The notes under the pieces are model-generated. The model searched no databases, was not told where the DNA came from, and worked only from the letters and a program-made list of their open reading frames with translations. The position numbers and the translations under genes are program-made. This document shows, in pieces, positions 29,988-39,078 of a stretch of DNA of 64,000 nucleotides. How positions within the stretch are numbered: position 1 is the first letter of the stretch; each line of letters begins with the position of its first letter. The DNA is from Caproicibacterium lactatifermentans (GTDB lineage: Bacteria > Bacillota > Clostridia > Oscillospirales > Acutalibacteraceae), in NCBI RefSeq assembly GCF_013315815.1, contig NZ_CP046051.1, positions 1,240,001-1,304,000 of the forward strand, given 5' to 3'.

Positions 29988-31826
29988 TCAAATTCTGCCA
30001 AACTGGTGCTCCAAATCTTTGCGCCGCAAAACAATGGAGACGGGACGGCCGTGCGGACAGTAACGAACATCTTCTTTTTCCAGCCGCCGAACAAGTTCCA
30101 GCAGTTCCTCCGGTGTACTCTCATCTCCGGCTTTCACTGCCGCACGGCAGGCAATGTTGTGGTACAGCCAGTCCAGTTTTTCGGTTAAAATGCTGGTCCT
30201 GTTTTCAGCCAGATATCCAGCCATTTCTTCCACTGCAGATGAAATGTTTTCCTGCAGCATAACTGGCGCGCTGCGTACCAACACGGTTCCCGGCCCAAAG
30301 TCCTCTATGTCAAATCCGGCCCTTGCCAAAAGCTCGGTATGCTCCAATACCGCTGTATACTCTTCTTTAGAAAGTGTTACCGTAATGGGTGACAGCAGCA
30401 TTTGCTGCGGCAAGTCACCAGTTTGTGCCTTCAGCTGTTCATACAGCATTCGCTCATGAGCCGCATGCTTATCCACAATGCGGATTTCGTCGTCCCCCTG
30501 CTGTACTAGAATATAAGTGCCGAAAGCTTCACCAATCAGCTTCTGCGGTTTCTCCTCTGCATCCCCCGATGTCTGCGGTGCAAGGTCCGACTCCACCGCG
30601 GTCGGTTCGTTTGCAGGCGGAACAGCCGCTGTTGTTTGGATGGGCGGCGGGACAGCTACTTTATCAGCGGGCACCGCAGGAATATCAGCAAATGTAACAC
30701 TGTCATGCACTGCCGGCATCTGGTGTCGCTGCGGCTGCAGGTGCATCTGCTGACCTGTAACAGGTGTAGGGAAAATTACCTGTGTTGGTTTCTGTGGCTG
30801 CGGCTGAAGCTTAAGAATACTGGGAGTGTCCTCTTTTTGCAGAGCTGTCTTGACACCATGATAAACGGCCTCAAAGACCGGACGTTCATTCATAAAGCGA
30901 ATTTCCATTTTGCTGGGGTGCACGTTAACATCTACCGCTGAAAAGGCCAACTGGATATGAAGAACACAGGCAGGAAACCGCCCCACCATCAGACTGCCTT
31001 TAAAGGCTTCCTCCATAGCGACCATTGCGGTTCGGGAACGAACATACCGGCCATTAAAAAAGAAATTCTGCATACTGCGGTTCGGCCGAGAAGCCACTGG
31101 CTTGCTGATATAGCCCCATACCTTCACGCCGTTTAATTCATAGCGGACCGGCAGCAGACCCTGTGTGAATTCACGGCTGTACACCGCGAAGATTGCATTC
31201 TTCAGCTTATTGTCACCGGGCGTATGCAGCGTCTCTTTTCCGTCCCGCAGGAAGCGAAAAGCAATTTCGGGGTGCGCCAGCGCTTCATGGTCGACCACAC
31301 CGGACACTGCATTGCCCTCGGTTACGTCTTTTTTTAGGAATTTCATACGAGCCGGCGTATTATAAAAGAGGTCACGGACGACAAAAGTCGTTCCCTGTGC
31401 GCAGCCGGCGTCCTCACAGCCTTCCTCATCGCCGCCGGAAATCAAGTATCGCGTTCCGGCAAGGTCATTGGCTGTGCGCGTCAGCAGCTCCACATGGGAA
31501 ACCGCCGCAATCGATGCCAGCGCTTCTCCCCGGAAACCCAGCGTGTGGATACCGGCAAGGTCCTCTTTTCCCTGTACTTTGCTTGTTGCATGGCGCAGAA
31601 ATGCCAGCGGAACATCTTCCCTTACCATGCCGCAGCCGTTATCCGTGACACGCAGGAACGGAATGCCGCCGTGCTTAATTTCCACTGTAACAGCGGTTGC
31701 TCCCGCATCTACTGTATTTTCCACCAGTTCCTTTGCCACGGAAGCGGGGCGCTCAACTACCTCTCCGGCCGCGATGAGTTCGGCAACATGTTTTTCAAGG
31801 ACATGGATTTTAGGCATTTTGTTCAT
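29988..31826 (-). CDS. mutL: DNA mismatch repair protein MutL
   Basis: A 612-residue GHKL ATPase and endonuclease-type MutL. The N-terminal ATPase has ELVENTVDAGATAV, DNGCGM and GFRGEALASIAAV. A variable Pro/Gln-rich linker spans about residues 330-420. The C-terminal domain includes the metal-site segment DKHAAHERMLYEQL and, at the end, CRAAVKAGDE and CPHGRPV, as in MutL homologues with latent endonuclease activity. It acts with MutS, encoded just upstream, to direct strand removal. Confidence 0.96.
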   Translation of the reverse strand: MNKMPKIHVLEKHVAELIAAGEVVERPASVAKELVENTVDAGATAVTVEIKHGGIPFLRVTDNGCGMVREDVPLAFLRHATSKVQGKEDLAGIHTLGFRGEALASIAAVSHVELLTRTANDLAGTRYLISGGDEEGCEDAGCAQGTTFVVRDLFYNTPARMKFLKKDVTEGNAVSGVVDHEALAHPEIAFRFLRDGKETLHTPGDNKLKNAIFAVYSREFTQGLLPVRYELNGVKVWGYISKPVASRPNRSMQNFFFNGRYVRSRTAMVAMEEAFKGSLMVGRFPACVLHIQLAFSAVDVNVHPSKMEIRFMNERPVFEAVYHGVKTALQKEDTPSILKLQPQPQKPTQVIFPTPVTGQQMHLQPQRHQMPAVHDSVTFADIPAVPADKVAVPPPIQTTAAVPPANEPTAVESDLAPQTSGDAEEKPQKLIGEAFGTYILVQQGDDEIRIVDKHAAHERMLYEQLKAQTGDLPQQMLLSPITVTLSKEEYTAVLEHTELLARAGFDIEDFGPGTVLVRSAPVMLQENISSAVEEMAGYLAENRTSILTEKLDWLYHNIACRAAVKAGDESTPEELLELVRRLEKEDVRYCPHGRPVSIVLRRKDLEHQFGRI

Positions 31827-32139
31827 TTCCTTCCACAGTCAATCCTCCGGTGCACTCCATTTCCGCTCTGTGCAGAAAATCGGCCGCAAAGTCCAGCCGA
31901 TAAGAAAGTTCCTGCCGAGAAACCAGAAAGTGCATCAGCGACAAATAACAGCTTCGTTTTTGCTGTGACGCCCGCCAAGCAACTGACGGGTACGCACAGC
32001 GCCGGCGCAACCATAAACCGCATGGTCCGCGGTATTATCATGGAACATACCTGCCAGATAAAGAAGCGGGTCCCGCGCTTTAGATAAGCTTCACCGCAGG
32101 AAAGTCTTCTTTTGTCATGGACCGTATGGTAAGCGGCAT
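31810..32139 (-). pseudogene. Decayed reading frames in the mutS-mutL spacer
   Basis: Right behind mutS a frame starts at 32139 with GNAT-like residues (MPLTIRSMTKEDFPAVKLI) but stops after 19 codons. Other frames continue with protein-like text in different phases, including one ending over the mutL start (SYRLDFAADFLHRAEMECTG). No single frame spans the 314 bases. It looks like the remains of a small gene damaged by frameshifts, or ordinary spacer with chance frames. Confidence 0.3.
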
Positions 32140-32140
32140 A

Positions 32141-34759
32141 TCATTTTTCTCCCTTTACAAGCTTAGAAAGCTCAAACAGCTGATTCATGCACTCGATTGG
32201 CGTCAGCGTATTGACATCCATGCTACGCAGACGTTCCAGTGCTTCTTTTTCACCGGGTGGTGTTAAAGTAAGCTGCATGGATTCCTCTGCAAGCTGCGGC
32301 TTTGCCTTGCGCACAGATTTTTTATCCGCGGGTGCGTTCCGATTCAGTTCCGCTAAAATCCGTTTTGCACGCTGAATGACTTTGTTCGGGACACCGGCAA
32401 GCTTTGCTACTTCAATGCCATAGCTTTCATCTGCACCGCCGCGCACAATCCGTCGCAGGAACGTAATGTCATCACCGTGTTTTTTACAGGCAATATTGTA
32501 ATTCTTCACACCGTCCAGCAAATTTTCCAGTGCGGTCAGTTCGTGATAATGTGTGGCAAACAGTGTTTTCGCGCCCAGCGTTTTTTTGTCGGCCACATAT
32601 TCGACCACTGCACGGGCAATGCTCATGCCGTCATATGTAGAAGTTCCTCGGCCAATTTCGTCCAGAATAATCAGGCTGTCCGGCGTTGCATTTTTTAGGA
32701 TATCTGCAACCTCTGCCATTTCCAGCATGAAGGTAGACTGTCCTGCCGCAAGGTCATCGGAAGCACCCACCCGTGTGAAGATAGCGTCCGTAATACCTAC
32801 CCTGGCAGAGGCTGCCGGAACAAAGCAGCCAATCTGTGCCATAATCGTAATTAAGGCAGCCTGCCGCATATAAGTGGATTTGCCCGCCATGTTGGGGCCG
32901 GTAATAATGGCCACCCGATTCTGGTCCTTGTCCAGCGTCACATCATTTGGAACAAAAGGCGCTTCCAGAAGGGCCTCCACCACCGGATGCCGGCTGTCCT
33001 TCAGCTCCAGCTTTCCACTCATATCCACAATGGGGCGGGTATACTGATGGCCCACACTGACCTGTGCAAAGGAAAGCAGGACATCCAGCTGTGCTACTGC
33101 TACTGCTGTACGCTGTACCCGGTCCATCTCACCGGCTATCTGCTTACGCACCTGTTCAAACAGCTGATGCTCCAGCTGCACGCTTTTGTCGTGTGCGCCG
33201 AGAATGCGCCCTTCCAGCTGTTTAAGTTCCGGTGTAATGTAACGCTCACAGTTTGTTAAAGTCTGCTTGCGGATATACGTTTCCGGTACCTTCTCCTTAA
33301 AGGCATTGGGTACTTCAATGTAATACCCAAAGACACGGTTGTACCCCACTTTCAACTTGGAGATACCGGTTTTTTCCCGTTCACGCGTTTCTATCTGTGC
33401 CAGCACACCGCGGCCACTGCTCATGTCCCCTTTCAGCAGGTCCAGTTCCTCGCTGAAACCGGAACGGATAATACCGCCTTCCCGCAGGGAAAACGGCGGT
33501 TCCTCCACGATTGCGCGGTCCACTAAATCCGCAATATCGTCAAGCGGGTCCATATCCTCCAAGATTTTGCACAGCAGCTGGGACTGCACGTTTTTCAGTG
33601 CGGTACGCAGCGGTGGCAGGCGGCGGGCTGTACCCTCCAGTGCACGCAGTTCCCGGCCATTTGCACTGCCGTAAACAACACGGGACATCACCCGCTCCAA
33701 ATCATGTACGCCGGAAAGCTGTTCGGCGATAGTGTCACGCAGGACAGAATCCTCCGTCAACTCTTCGACAGCGTTTAAACGGCGGCTAATAGCGGCGGGG
33801 CTTAACAGCGGCTGCAAAATCCAGCTGCGAATCAGGCGCTTGCCCATCGGCGTATGTGTTTTGTCCAGCACCCACAAAAGGGAACCGCGCTTTTCCCCGC
33901 TGCGCATGGTTTCCGTCAGTTCCAAATTGCGGCGCGTGTTTAGGTCCAGCCGCATATATTGTGCGCCGCTGTACATTTGTATGGCGGCAATCCGCTCCAC
34001 TCCCGTGCGTTCCGTCTGTTTTAAATAGGCAAACAGCGCGCCCAGCGCAGAAGTAAGCTCCGGCTTATCGTCCAGCTGCAGCTGTTCCAATGAATCCTTC
34101 TGGAACTGCTGCAGGACCTTCTTTTCTGCCTCTGACTGTTCAAAGTCCGCCTCGTCCAGCAGTTCCACACTGGCACAAAGGCGGTCGTGAATAAACTTCG
34201 GCAGCTTTTTAAAGTCCAGCACTGCCTGATTCACAAGGATCTCACTAGGTGAATAACGGGACAGTTCATTCTGCAGCTGTTCCTCCAGATTTTTATGCAA
34301 GGAAGTTGCGTACAGTTCCCCGGTAGAAATGTCTGCAAAACAGACGCCCGCGGTTTCCCCGCGGACGCAGACCGAACTGATATAGTTGTTGCGGGATTCG
34401 TCGAGCATACTGCTTTCCAGCACTGTGCCGGGTGTAACCACGCGGATGATGTCCCGTTTAACCAGTCCCTTTGCCAGTGCCGGGTCCTCCATCTGCTCAC
34501 AGATAGCGACTTTGTAGCCTTTGGCAACCAGACGGGCCAAATACGTTTCATAGCTGTGGAAAGGCACGCCGCACATAGGGGCACGTTCTTCCTGCCCACA
34601 GTCACGTCCAGTTAAGGTAAGGTCCAATTCACGGGAAACCAGCTTGGCATCGTCGTAGAACATCTCGTAAAAATCACCCAGGCGGAAAAACAAAATCGTA
34701 TCCGGGTACTTCTTTTTCATTTCAAAATACTGTTTCATCATGGGTGAAAGACTTGCCAT
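32141..34759 (-). CDS. mutS: DNA mismatch repair protein MutS
   Basis: An 872-residue mismatch sensor. The mismatch-binding domain contains FFRLGDFYEMFYDDA near residue 24, the Phe-x-Glu wedge. Connector, lever and clamp domains follow. The C-terminal ATPase has Walker A TGPNMAGKSTYMRQ, a DEIGRGTSTYDGMSIA Walker B/signature and a FATHYHEL switch. The family's length is typical. It starts at ATG 34759, 46 bases behind the ylbF-like gene, in the same order as the B. subtilis ymcA-mutS-mutL region. Confidence 0.97.
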   Translation of the reverse strand: MASLSPMMKQYFEMKKKYPDTILFFRLGDFYEMFYDDAKLVSRELDLTLTGRDCGQEERAPMCGVPFHSYETYLARLVAKGYKVAICEQMEDPALAKGLVKRDIIRVVTPGTVLESSMLDESRNNYISSVCVRGETAGVCFADISTGELYATSLHKNLEEQLQNELSRYSPSEILVNQAVLDFKKLPKFIHDRLCASVELLDEADFEQSEAEKKVLQQFQKDSLEQLQLDDKPELTSALGALFAYLKQTERTGVERIAAIQMYSGAQYMRLDLNTRRNLELTETMRSGEKRGSLLWVLDKTHTPMGKRLIRSWILQPLLSPAAISRRLNAVEELTEDSVLRDTIAEQLSGVHDLERVMSRVVYGSANGRELRALEGTARRLPPLRTALKNVQSQLLCKILEDMDPLDDIADLVDRAIVEEPPFSLREGGIIRSGFSEELDLLKGDMSSGRGVLAQIETREREKTGISKLKVGYNRVFGYYIEVPNAFKEKVPETYIRKQTLTNCERYITPELKQLEGRILGAHDKSVQLEHQLFEQVRKQIAGEMDRVQRTAVAVAQLDVLLSFAQVSVGHQYTRPIVDMSGKLELKDSRHPVVEALLEAPFVPNDVTLDKDQNRVAIITGPNMAGKSTYMRQAALITIMAQIGCFVPAASARVGITDAIFTRVGASDDLAAGQSTFMLEMAEVADILKNATPDSLIILDEIGRGTSTYDGMSIARAVVEYVADKKTLGAKTLFATHYHELTALENLLDGVKNYNIACKKHGDDITFLRRIVRGGADESYGIEVAKLAGVPNKVIQRAKRILAELNRNAPADKKSVRKAKPQLAEESMQLTLTPPGEKEALERLRSMDVNTLTPIECMNQLFELSKLVKGEK

Positions 34760-34805
34760 GAACCGGTTTCCTCCTTACATTTTCAAAACAGACAGACAGT
34801 GCGAA

Positions 34806-35210
34806 TCAGTGGCATCCGCCGCCACAGGTGGAACAGTCGTGTGTGCAGGGATTGTAGTCCGCTGTAGCGGGGTCTGCACCCTGTGCACACTGGTTCAGGA
34901 TACCGGCCATACGGTTCAGCAGGTCCTGCATTTCCTTCTGTGCAACGCTGTACTGTGTCATGTTGGCATTTTCCATGGTTGCGTCATAGGCTTTCTGCAG
35001 GTCCGCTTTCATCTGATTAATTTTGTCAGTGTCCTGCGGGTTCTTCTGCATTTCCGCGTTGAGGTTCATACGCAGAAGATTAAAGTTGCCAATCAGGTCC
35101 TGCAACTCTTTGTCCTTATCACATTTTGCAGTGGCTTCCTGCAGTCTGTCATAGCGGGGGTCCTGTTGCAGAGTGCGGCCAAGTGCTCTGGTTTCATCAA
35201 TGATATTCAT
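34806..35210 (-). CDS. YlbF/YmcA family protein with Cys-rich C-terminus
   Basis: A 134-residue helical protein. Residues ~1-105 are the YlbF/YmcA coiled-coil domain (DETRALGRTLQQDPRYDRLQ, NLLRMNLNAEMQKNPQ). The C-terminus has a cluster CTHDCSTCGGGCH plus an earlier Cys, suited to an Fe-S cluster. In B. subtilis YlbF, YmcA and YaaT form an Fe-S-containing complex that affects RNase Y, sporulation and competence. Position between miaB and mutS matches ymcA there. Which of the two paralogues it corresponds to is not certain. Confidence 0.85.
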   Translation of the reverse strand: MNIIDETRALGRTLQQDPRYDRLQEATAKCDKDKELQDLIGNFNLLRMNLNAEMQKNPQDTDKINQMKADLQKAYDATMENANMTQYSVAQKEMQDLLNRMAGILNQCAQGADPATADYNPCTHDCSTCGGGCH

Positions 35211-35276
35211 GTGTGTTCTCCTTAAATAATAATATTTATATCAAAAATAAATTGATAAGCAAAATTTTCCGTTCCG

Positions 35277-36689
35277 TTAGGGGAGCAGTTCGCCGGTCAG
35301 AATCCAGTTGCGCGCGTGCGTAATGCGTACCTGCTGAAAGGTTCCGCACAAATCTTCATTTCCCGGAAAATCAACGATGATGTTGCCGCCGGTGCGGCCG
35401 GTCAGCAGGCCTGTCTTCGCGTTTCTGCCCTCCACCAGCACACGTTGTACTGTGCCGACAGCCGCCGCGCAGCGCTGTGCGGCAATTTGTTCCTGTGTGT
35501 CACAAAGCTGCCGAAACCAGCGTGACTTTTCTTCGGCGGAAACGGGGTCCGGCATTTTTGCGGCACGTGTTCCTTCCCGTGGAGAATAAATAAAGGTAAA
35601 CAGGCTGGTAAAGTCCACTTCCTGTATTAAAGAAAGGGTATCACAGAATTCTTCATAGGTTTCACCGGGGAATCCTACAATCACATCACTGGTAAGGCTT
35701 AGGTCCGGCATCACTTTTTTCGCGTAGCTGACCAGTTCCAGATACTGGCTGCGATTATAGTGGCGATTCATTTCTTTCAGCACACGGTCATTGCCGGACT
35801 GGAACGGCAGGTGCAGGTGATGCGCAATATGCTTGCCATTTGCCATGGTATCCAGTAGCTCATGTGTGCAGTCCTTTGGATGGCTGGTCATAAAACGAAT
35901 GCGGTAATCGCCGGGCGTTTTGTCCAGCATCTGCAGCAGCTGCGCAAAGTTAACCCCGCAGCCGTTGTTTTTGCCATAGGAATTGACATTCTGTCCCAGC
36001 AGGGTAATGTCCTTATATCCTGCCGCAACCAATTCCTGAAATTCAGCAAGAACGGCCTGCGGTGTACGGGAGCGTTCCCGCCCGCGCACATACGGCACAA
36101 TACAATAGGAACAAAAGTTGTTGCAGCCGTACATAATAGTAAGCCACGCCTTGACTTTTCCGTCGCGGTAGGTTGGCAGACCCTCTGCAATGGTACGGTC
36201 CTGTTCCTCTCCGCCGCGCACAAAGACACGCCTATCATCTGTAACGCAGGTAAACAGCAGCTTCGGGAACTGACAAATCTGATGTGTACCAAACAAAAGG
36301 CTGACAAATGGGTAGCTGTCATGAATGCGCTGGGCAACATGTTCCTGCTCCATCATACAGCCACACAGGGCAATAATTAGGCTGGGATGACGGCGCTTGA
36401 TGTTTTTCAGCGCGCCGACATTGCCAAAGACACGGTCCTCAGCGTGTTCCCGTACGGCGCAGGTATTGAATAAAATGAAGTCGGCATCTTCCGGTGTTTG
36501 GGTGAAGGAAAAGCCCATCTGTACAAGCATTCCCTTTATTTTTTCACTATCCGCTACGTTCTGCTGGCAGCCGTAGGTGTGCACAAAGGCAAGTGGTACT
36601 TCCCCACGTTTCCGCACCTGCATAATCTGCCTCAGCTGCCGGATATAATTCTGTTCTTCCATTACCGATGTACAAAGCTGTTCTGACAA
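35277..36689 (-). CDS. miaB: tRNA-2-methylthio-N6-dimethylallyladenosine synthase
   Basis: A 470-residue radical-SAM methylthiotransferase acting on i6A37 of tRNA. The N-terminal UPF0004 domain has three cluster cysteines (YGCQQNVADSE, FNTCAVREHAE, ALCGCMME). The radical-SAM motif is GCNNFCSYCIVPYVRG. A TRAM domain is at the C-terminus (ending RNWILTGELLP). It uses the product of MiaA encoded in the same block. It is the first gene of the long minus-strand cluster running to comEA. Confidence 0.96.
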   Translation of the reverse strand: MSEQLCTSVMEEQNYIRQLRQIMQVRKRGEVPLAFVHTYGCQQNVADSEKIKGMLVQMGFSFTQTPEDADFILFNTCAVREHAEDRVFGNVGALKNIKRRHPSLIIALCGCMMEQEHVAQRIHDSYPFVSLLFGTHQICQFPKLLFTCVTDDRRVFVRGGEEQDRTIAEGLPTYRDGKVKAWLTIMYGCNNFCSYCIVPYVRGRERSRTPQAVLAEFQELVAAGYKDITLLGQNVNSYGKNNGCGVNFAQLLQMLDKTPGDYRIRFMTSHPKDCTHELLDTMANGKHIAHHLHLPFQSGNDRVLKEMNRHYNRSQYLELVSYAKKVMPDLSLTSDVIVGFPGETYEEFCDTLSLIQEVDFTSLFTFIYSPREGTRAAKMPDPVSAEEKSRWFRQLCDTQEQIAAQRCAAAVGTVQRVLVEGRNAKTGLLTGRTGGNIIVDFPGNEDLCGTFQQVRITHARNWILTGELLP

Positions 36690-36820
36690 AAGCCGGTCCT
36701 CCTTGCTTTCATATCATAAGTCTTTTTATTATATCACATTTTATTTAAAAACGAAACGAAAGAATACGGAAATCCATGCTTTTTGCAGAATTGGCGGAGA
36801 AGCAGAATATTGCCCGCAGA

Positions 36821-36872
36821 CAAAAAGGCTGCCGCAAACCAAAGGGCAAAAGCCCCGGCTCCGTGGCAGCCT
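36821..36872 (-). terminator. Terminator of the hom-thrB-lysC block
   Basis: On the minus strand AGGCTGCC pairs with GGCAGCCT, followed by TTTTTG; it lies 15 bases after lysC. Confidence 0.75.
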
Positions 36873-36886
36873 AAAATAAGCAAAAA

Positions 36887-38092
36887 TCAATCAAAGAATT
36901 TACCGTGAATAACTGATACAGCACGGTCCGCATCGTCTGCATCAATCAGCACCGAAATCTTAATTTCACTAGTGGAAATCATCTGAATGTTGATGTCAGA
37001 CTCAAACAGGGACTCGAACATAGTGGATGCCACACCGGGGTGGGATTCCATGCCGGCACCGACAATGCTGACCTTTGCCACATGGTCATCATAGGCTACG
37101 GAAGAGGCGCCTATCATATCCACATACGGATTCAGCAGGTCCATGGCTGCTTTCAGGTTATCTTTCCCAATTGTAAAGCTGATATCCTTTGTACCATTGC
37201 GTCCAACGGACTGCAAGATAATATCCACATTGATATTTTTGGCTGCCAGTTTAGTGAAAATCTTAAAGGCAAGACCCGGCCGGTCCGGGACACCGATAAT
37301 GGAAATACGGGCAATGTCGCCGTCCTTTGCCACACCGCTGATAAGCATTTTTTCGATATGGCTGGTTTCTCTTACAATGGTACCGGGTTCGTTTGTCATA
37401 CTGGAAAGCACCTCCAACTCAATTCCGTACTTTTTTGCAAGCTCTACCGAGCGGTTATTCAGCACCTGCGCACCCAAAGTGGCCAGCTCCAGCATTTCAT
37501 CATAGGAAATGTAGTCAAGCTTTCTGACATTTTTCACTTTGCGCGGGTCCGCTGTAAAGATACCCTCAACATCCGTGAAAATCTGGCACAAGTCAGCGTG
37601 CAGCGACGCCGCCAGCGCAACTGCACTGGTATCACTGCCGCCACGGCCAAGCGTTGTCATATCGTCAAACCGATTGATTCCCTGAAAACCGGTTACCACA
37701 ACAATATGCTTTTTGTCCAGTTCCCGGCAAATGCGCTCCGGATTCACTTTATGAATGCGGGCACTGCCATAGGCGGTGCTAGTGGTAAAGCCCGCCTGCC
37801 AGCCCAATAGAGAAACAACGGGACAGCCGATTTTCTCAATGGCCATAGCCATCAGTGACGCACTCATCTGCTCGCCGGCTGTCAGCAGCATATCCATTTC
37901 ACGCTTGCTGGCATTCGGGTTGATTTCATTTGCCTTGGCAATCAGGTCATCGGTCGTATCACCCTGTGCAGAAACAACTGCCACAACATCGTTGCCCGCT
38001 TTGTATGTATCGGTAATAATTTTCGCTACATGAAAAACGCACTGGGCATTTGCTACAGAACTGCCGCCGAACTTCTGTACAATTAGACTCAT
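36887..38092 (-). CDS. lysC: Aspartate kinase
   Basis: A 401-residue enzyme phosphorylating L-aspartate, the first step towards Lys, Thr and Met. The kinase domain begins with VQKFGGSSVANAQ and contains TTLGRGGSDTSAVALAA. Two ACT domains at the C-terminus would bind the feedback amino acids (segments IIGVPDRPGLAFKIFTKLA and VSIVGAGMESHPGVASTMFE). It follows thrB by 33 bases and hom further upstream, so these three genes channel aspartate to homoserine phosphate. Confidence 0.95.
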   Translation of the reverse strand: MSLIVQKFGGSSVANAQCVFHVAKIITDTYKAGNDVVAVVSAQGDTTDDLIAKANEINPNASKREMDMLLTAGEQMSASLMAMAIEKIGCPVVSLLGWQAGFTTSTAYGSARIHKVNPERICRELDKKHIVVVTGFQGINRFDDMTTLGRGGSDTSAVALAASLHADLCQIFTDVEGIFTADPRKVKNVRKLDYISYDEMLELATLGAQVLNNRSVELAKKYGIELEVLSSMTNEPGTIVRETSHIEKMLISGVAKDGDIARISIIGVPDRPGLAFKIFTKLAAKNINVDIILQSVGRNGTKDISFTIGKDNLKAAMDLLNPYVDMIGASSVAYDDHVAKVSIVGAGMESHPGVASTMFESLFESDINIQMISTSEIKISVLIDADDADRAVSVIHGKFFD

Positions 38093-38125
38093 TCCCTCTT
38101 ATCCCCCGTTTCGTTATAGAACTCG

Positions 38126-39022
38126 TTACTCAATGAAAATCTGCGCGCCGTCAGGTTCTGTATGCAGCAGCTTTACCTGCCATCCGTCCAACCCCTTAGA
38201 GGACAAACGCGCCTTTGCAGCCTGTGCAAAAGCCTCTGCCTCCTCTGTTTTAACCATAGAAATTATGGTGGGACCGGCACCGCTGACACAAGTGCCCAGT
38301 GTACCCAGTTCGTAACTCATACGGTATACATCATCATAATTGGCAATCAGGCCGCAGCGGTAAGGCTGGTGAATACGGTCCTGTACCGCGACCCGCAGAT
38401 TTTCAAGATTTCCAGAAAAGAGCGACGCTGTCATCAGTGCTGAACGGGAAAGATTGTAAACTGCATCAGCACGGGAATAGGTGTCCGGCAGAACAGAGCG
38501 GGCCTTCTCCGTTTTTAGCTCAAAAGGCGGAATAAAGACAACAAAACGAATTTTTTCTGACACCGGCACACTGACACTGTACACTTTTTCGCCCTCTATG
38601 GCAGAGGCAACCAAACCGCCCTCAATGGCCGGCGCTACATTGTCTGGGTGTCCTTCTATTCTGGTTGCCAAGGAAACCAGGTCCTTCTGGTCCAGCGGTG
38701 TACCCAACAGGCGGTTTGCTCCCAAAATGCCGGCGACAATACACGCTGAACTGCTGCCTAGACCCCGTGCCATTGGAATATTATTCAGCTGAACGATTTT
38801 CATGCCCGGCAGCTTTCGACCGCATTCTTCATACAGCTGGCTGGCAGCCCAGTAAATCAAATTATGTTCATCTATTGGAACCTGCACATCATCTTTGCAG
38901 GAAATATCAATTGTGTCTGCTTCTTCCATCCAGACTTGGTTAAACAGATTGAGTGCAATGCCCAAAGAATCAAAGCCGGAACCCAGATTGGCACTGGTAG
39001 CTGGTACTTGGATACGTATCAT
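38126..39022 (-). CDS. thrB: Homoserine kinase
   Basis: A 298-residue GHMP-family kinase making O-phosphohomoserine for threonine synthesis. The GHMP ATP motif MARGLGSSSACIVAGILGAN (cited to 20) is near residue 90. The N-terminal IRIQVPATSANLGSGFDSLG block and the late CVSGAGPTIISMV block are family hallmarks. ATG 39022, 7 nt after AGGAGT, is preferred to an upstream in-frame start at 39040. It is between hom and lysC. No threonine synthase gene is in the window. Confidence 0.95.
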   Translation of the reverse strand: MIRIQVPATSANLGSGFDSLGIALNLFNQVWMEEADTIDISCKDDVQVPIDEHNLIYWAASQLYEECGRKLPGMKIVQLNNIPMARGLGSSSACIVAGILGANRLLGTPLDQKDLVSLATRIEGHPDNVAPAIEGGLVASAIEGEKVYSVSVPVSEKIRFVVFIPPFELKTEKARSVLPDTYSRADAVYNLSRSALMTASLFSGNLENLRVAVQDRIHQPYRCGLIANYDDVYRMSYELGTLGTCVSGAGPTIISMVKTEEAEAFAQAAKARLSSKGLDGWQVKLLHTEPDGAQIFIE

Positions 39023-39078
39023 AAAAGTTACTCCTGACAAGACAAATTGTTTATCGTTTTCTATTTTGCGGTAAAAAA

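Noticed and set aside
37040..37810. 256-codon open frame on the plus strand inside lysC
   Set aside because: Antisense to aspartate kinase with all motifs present.
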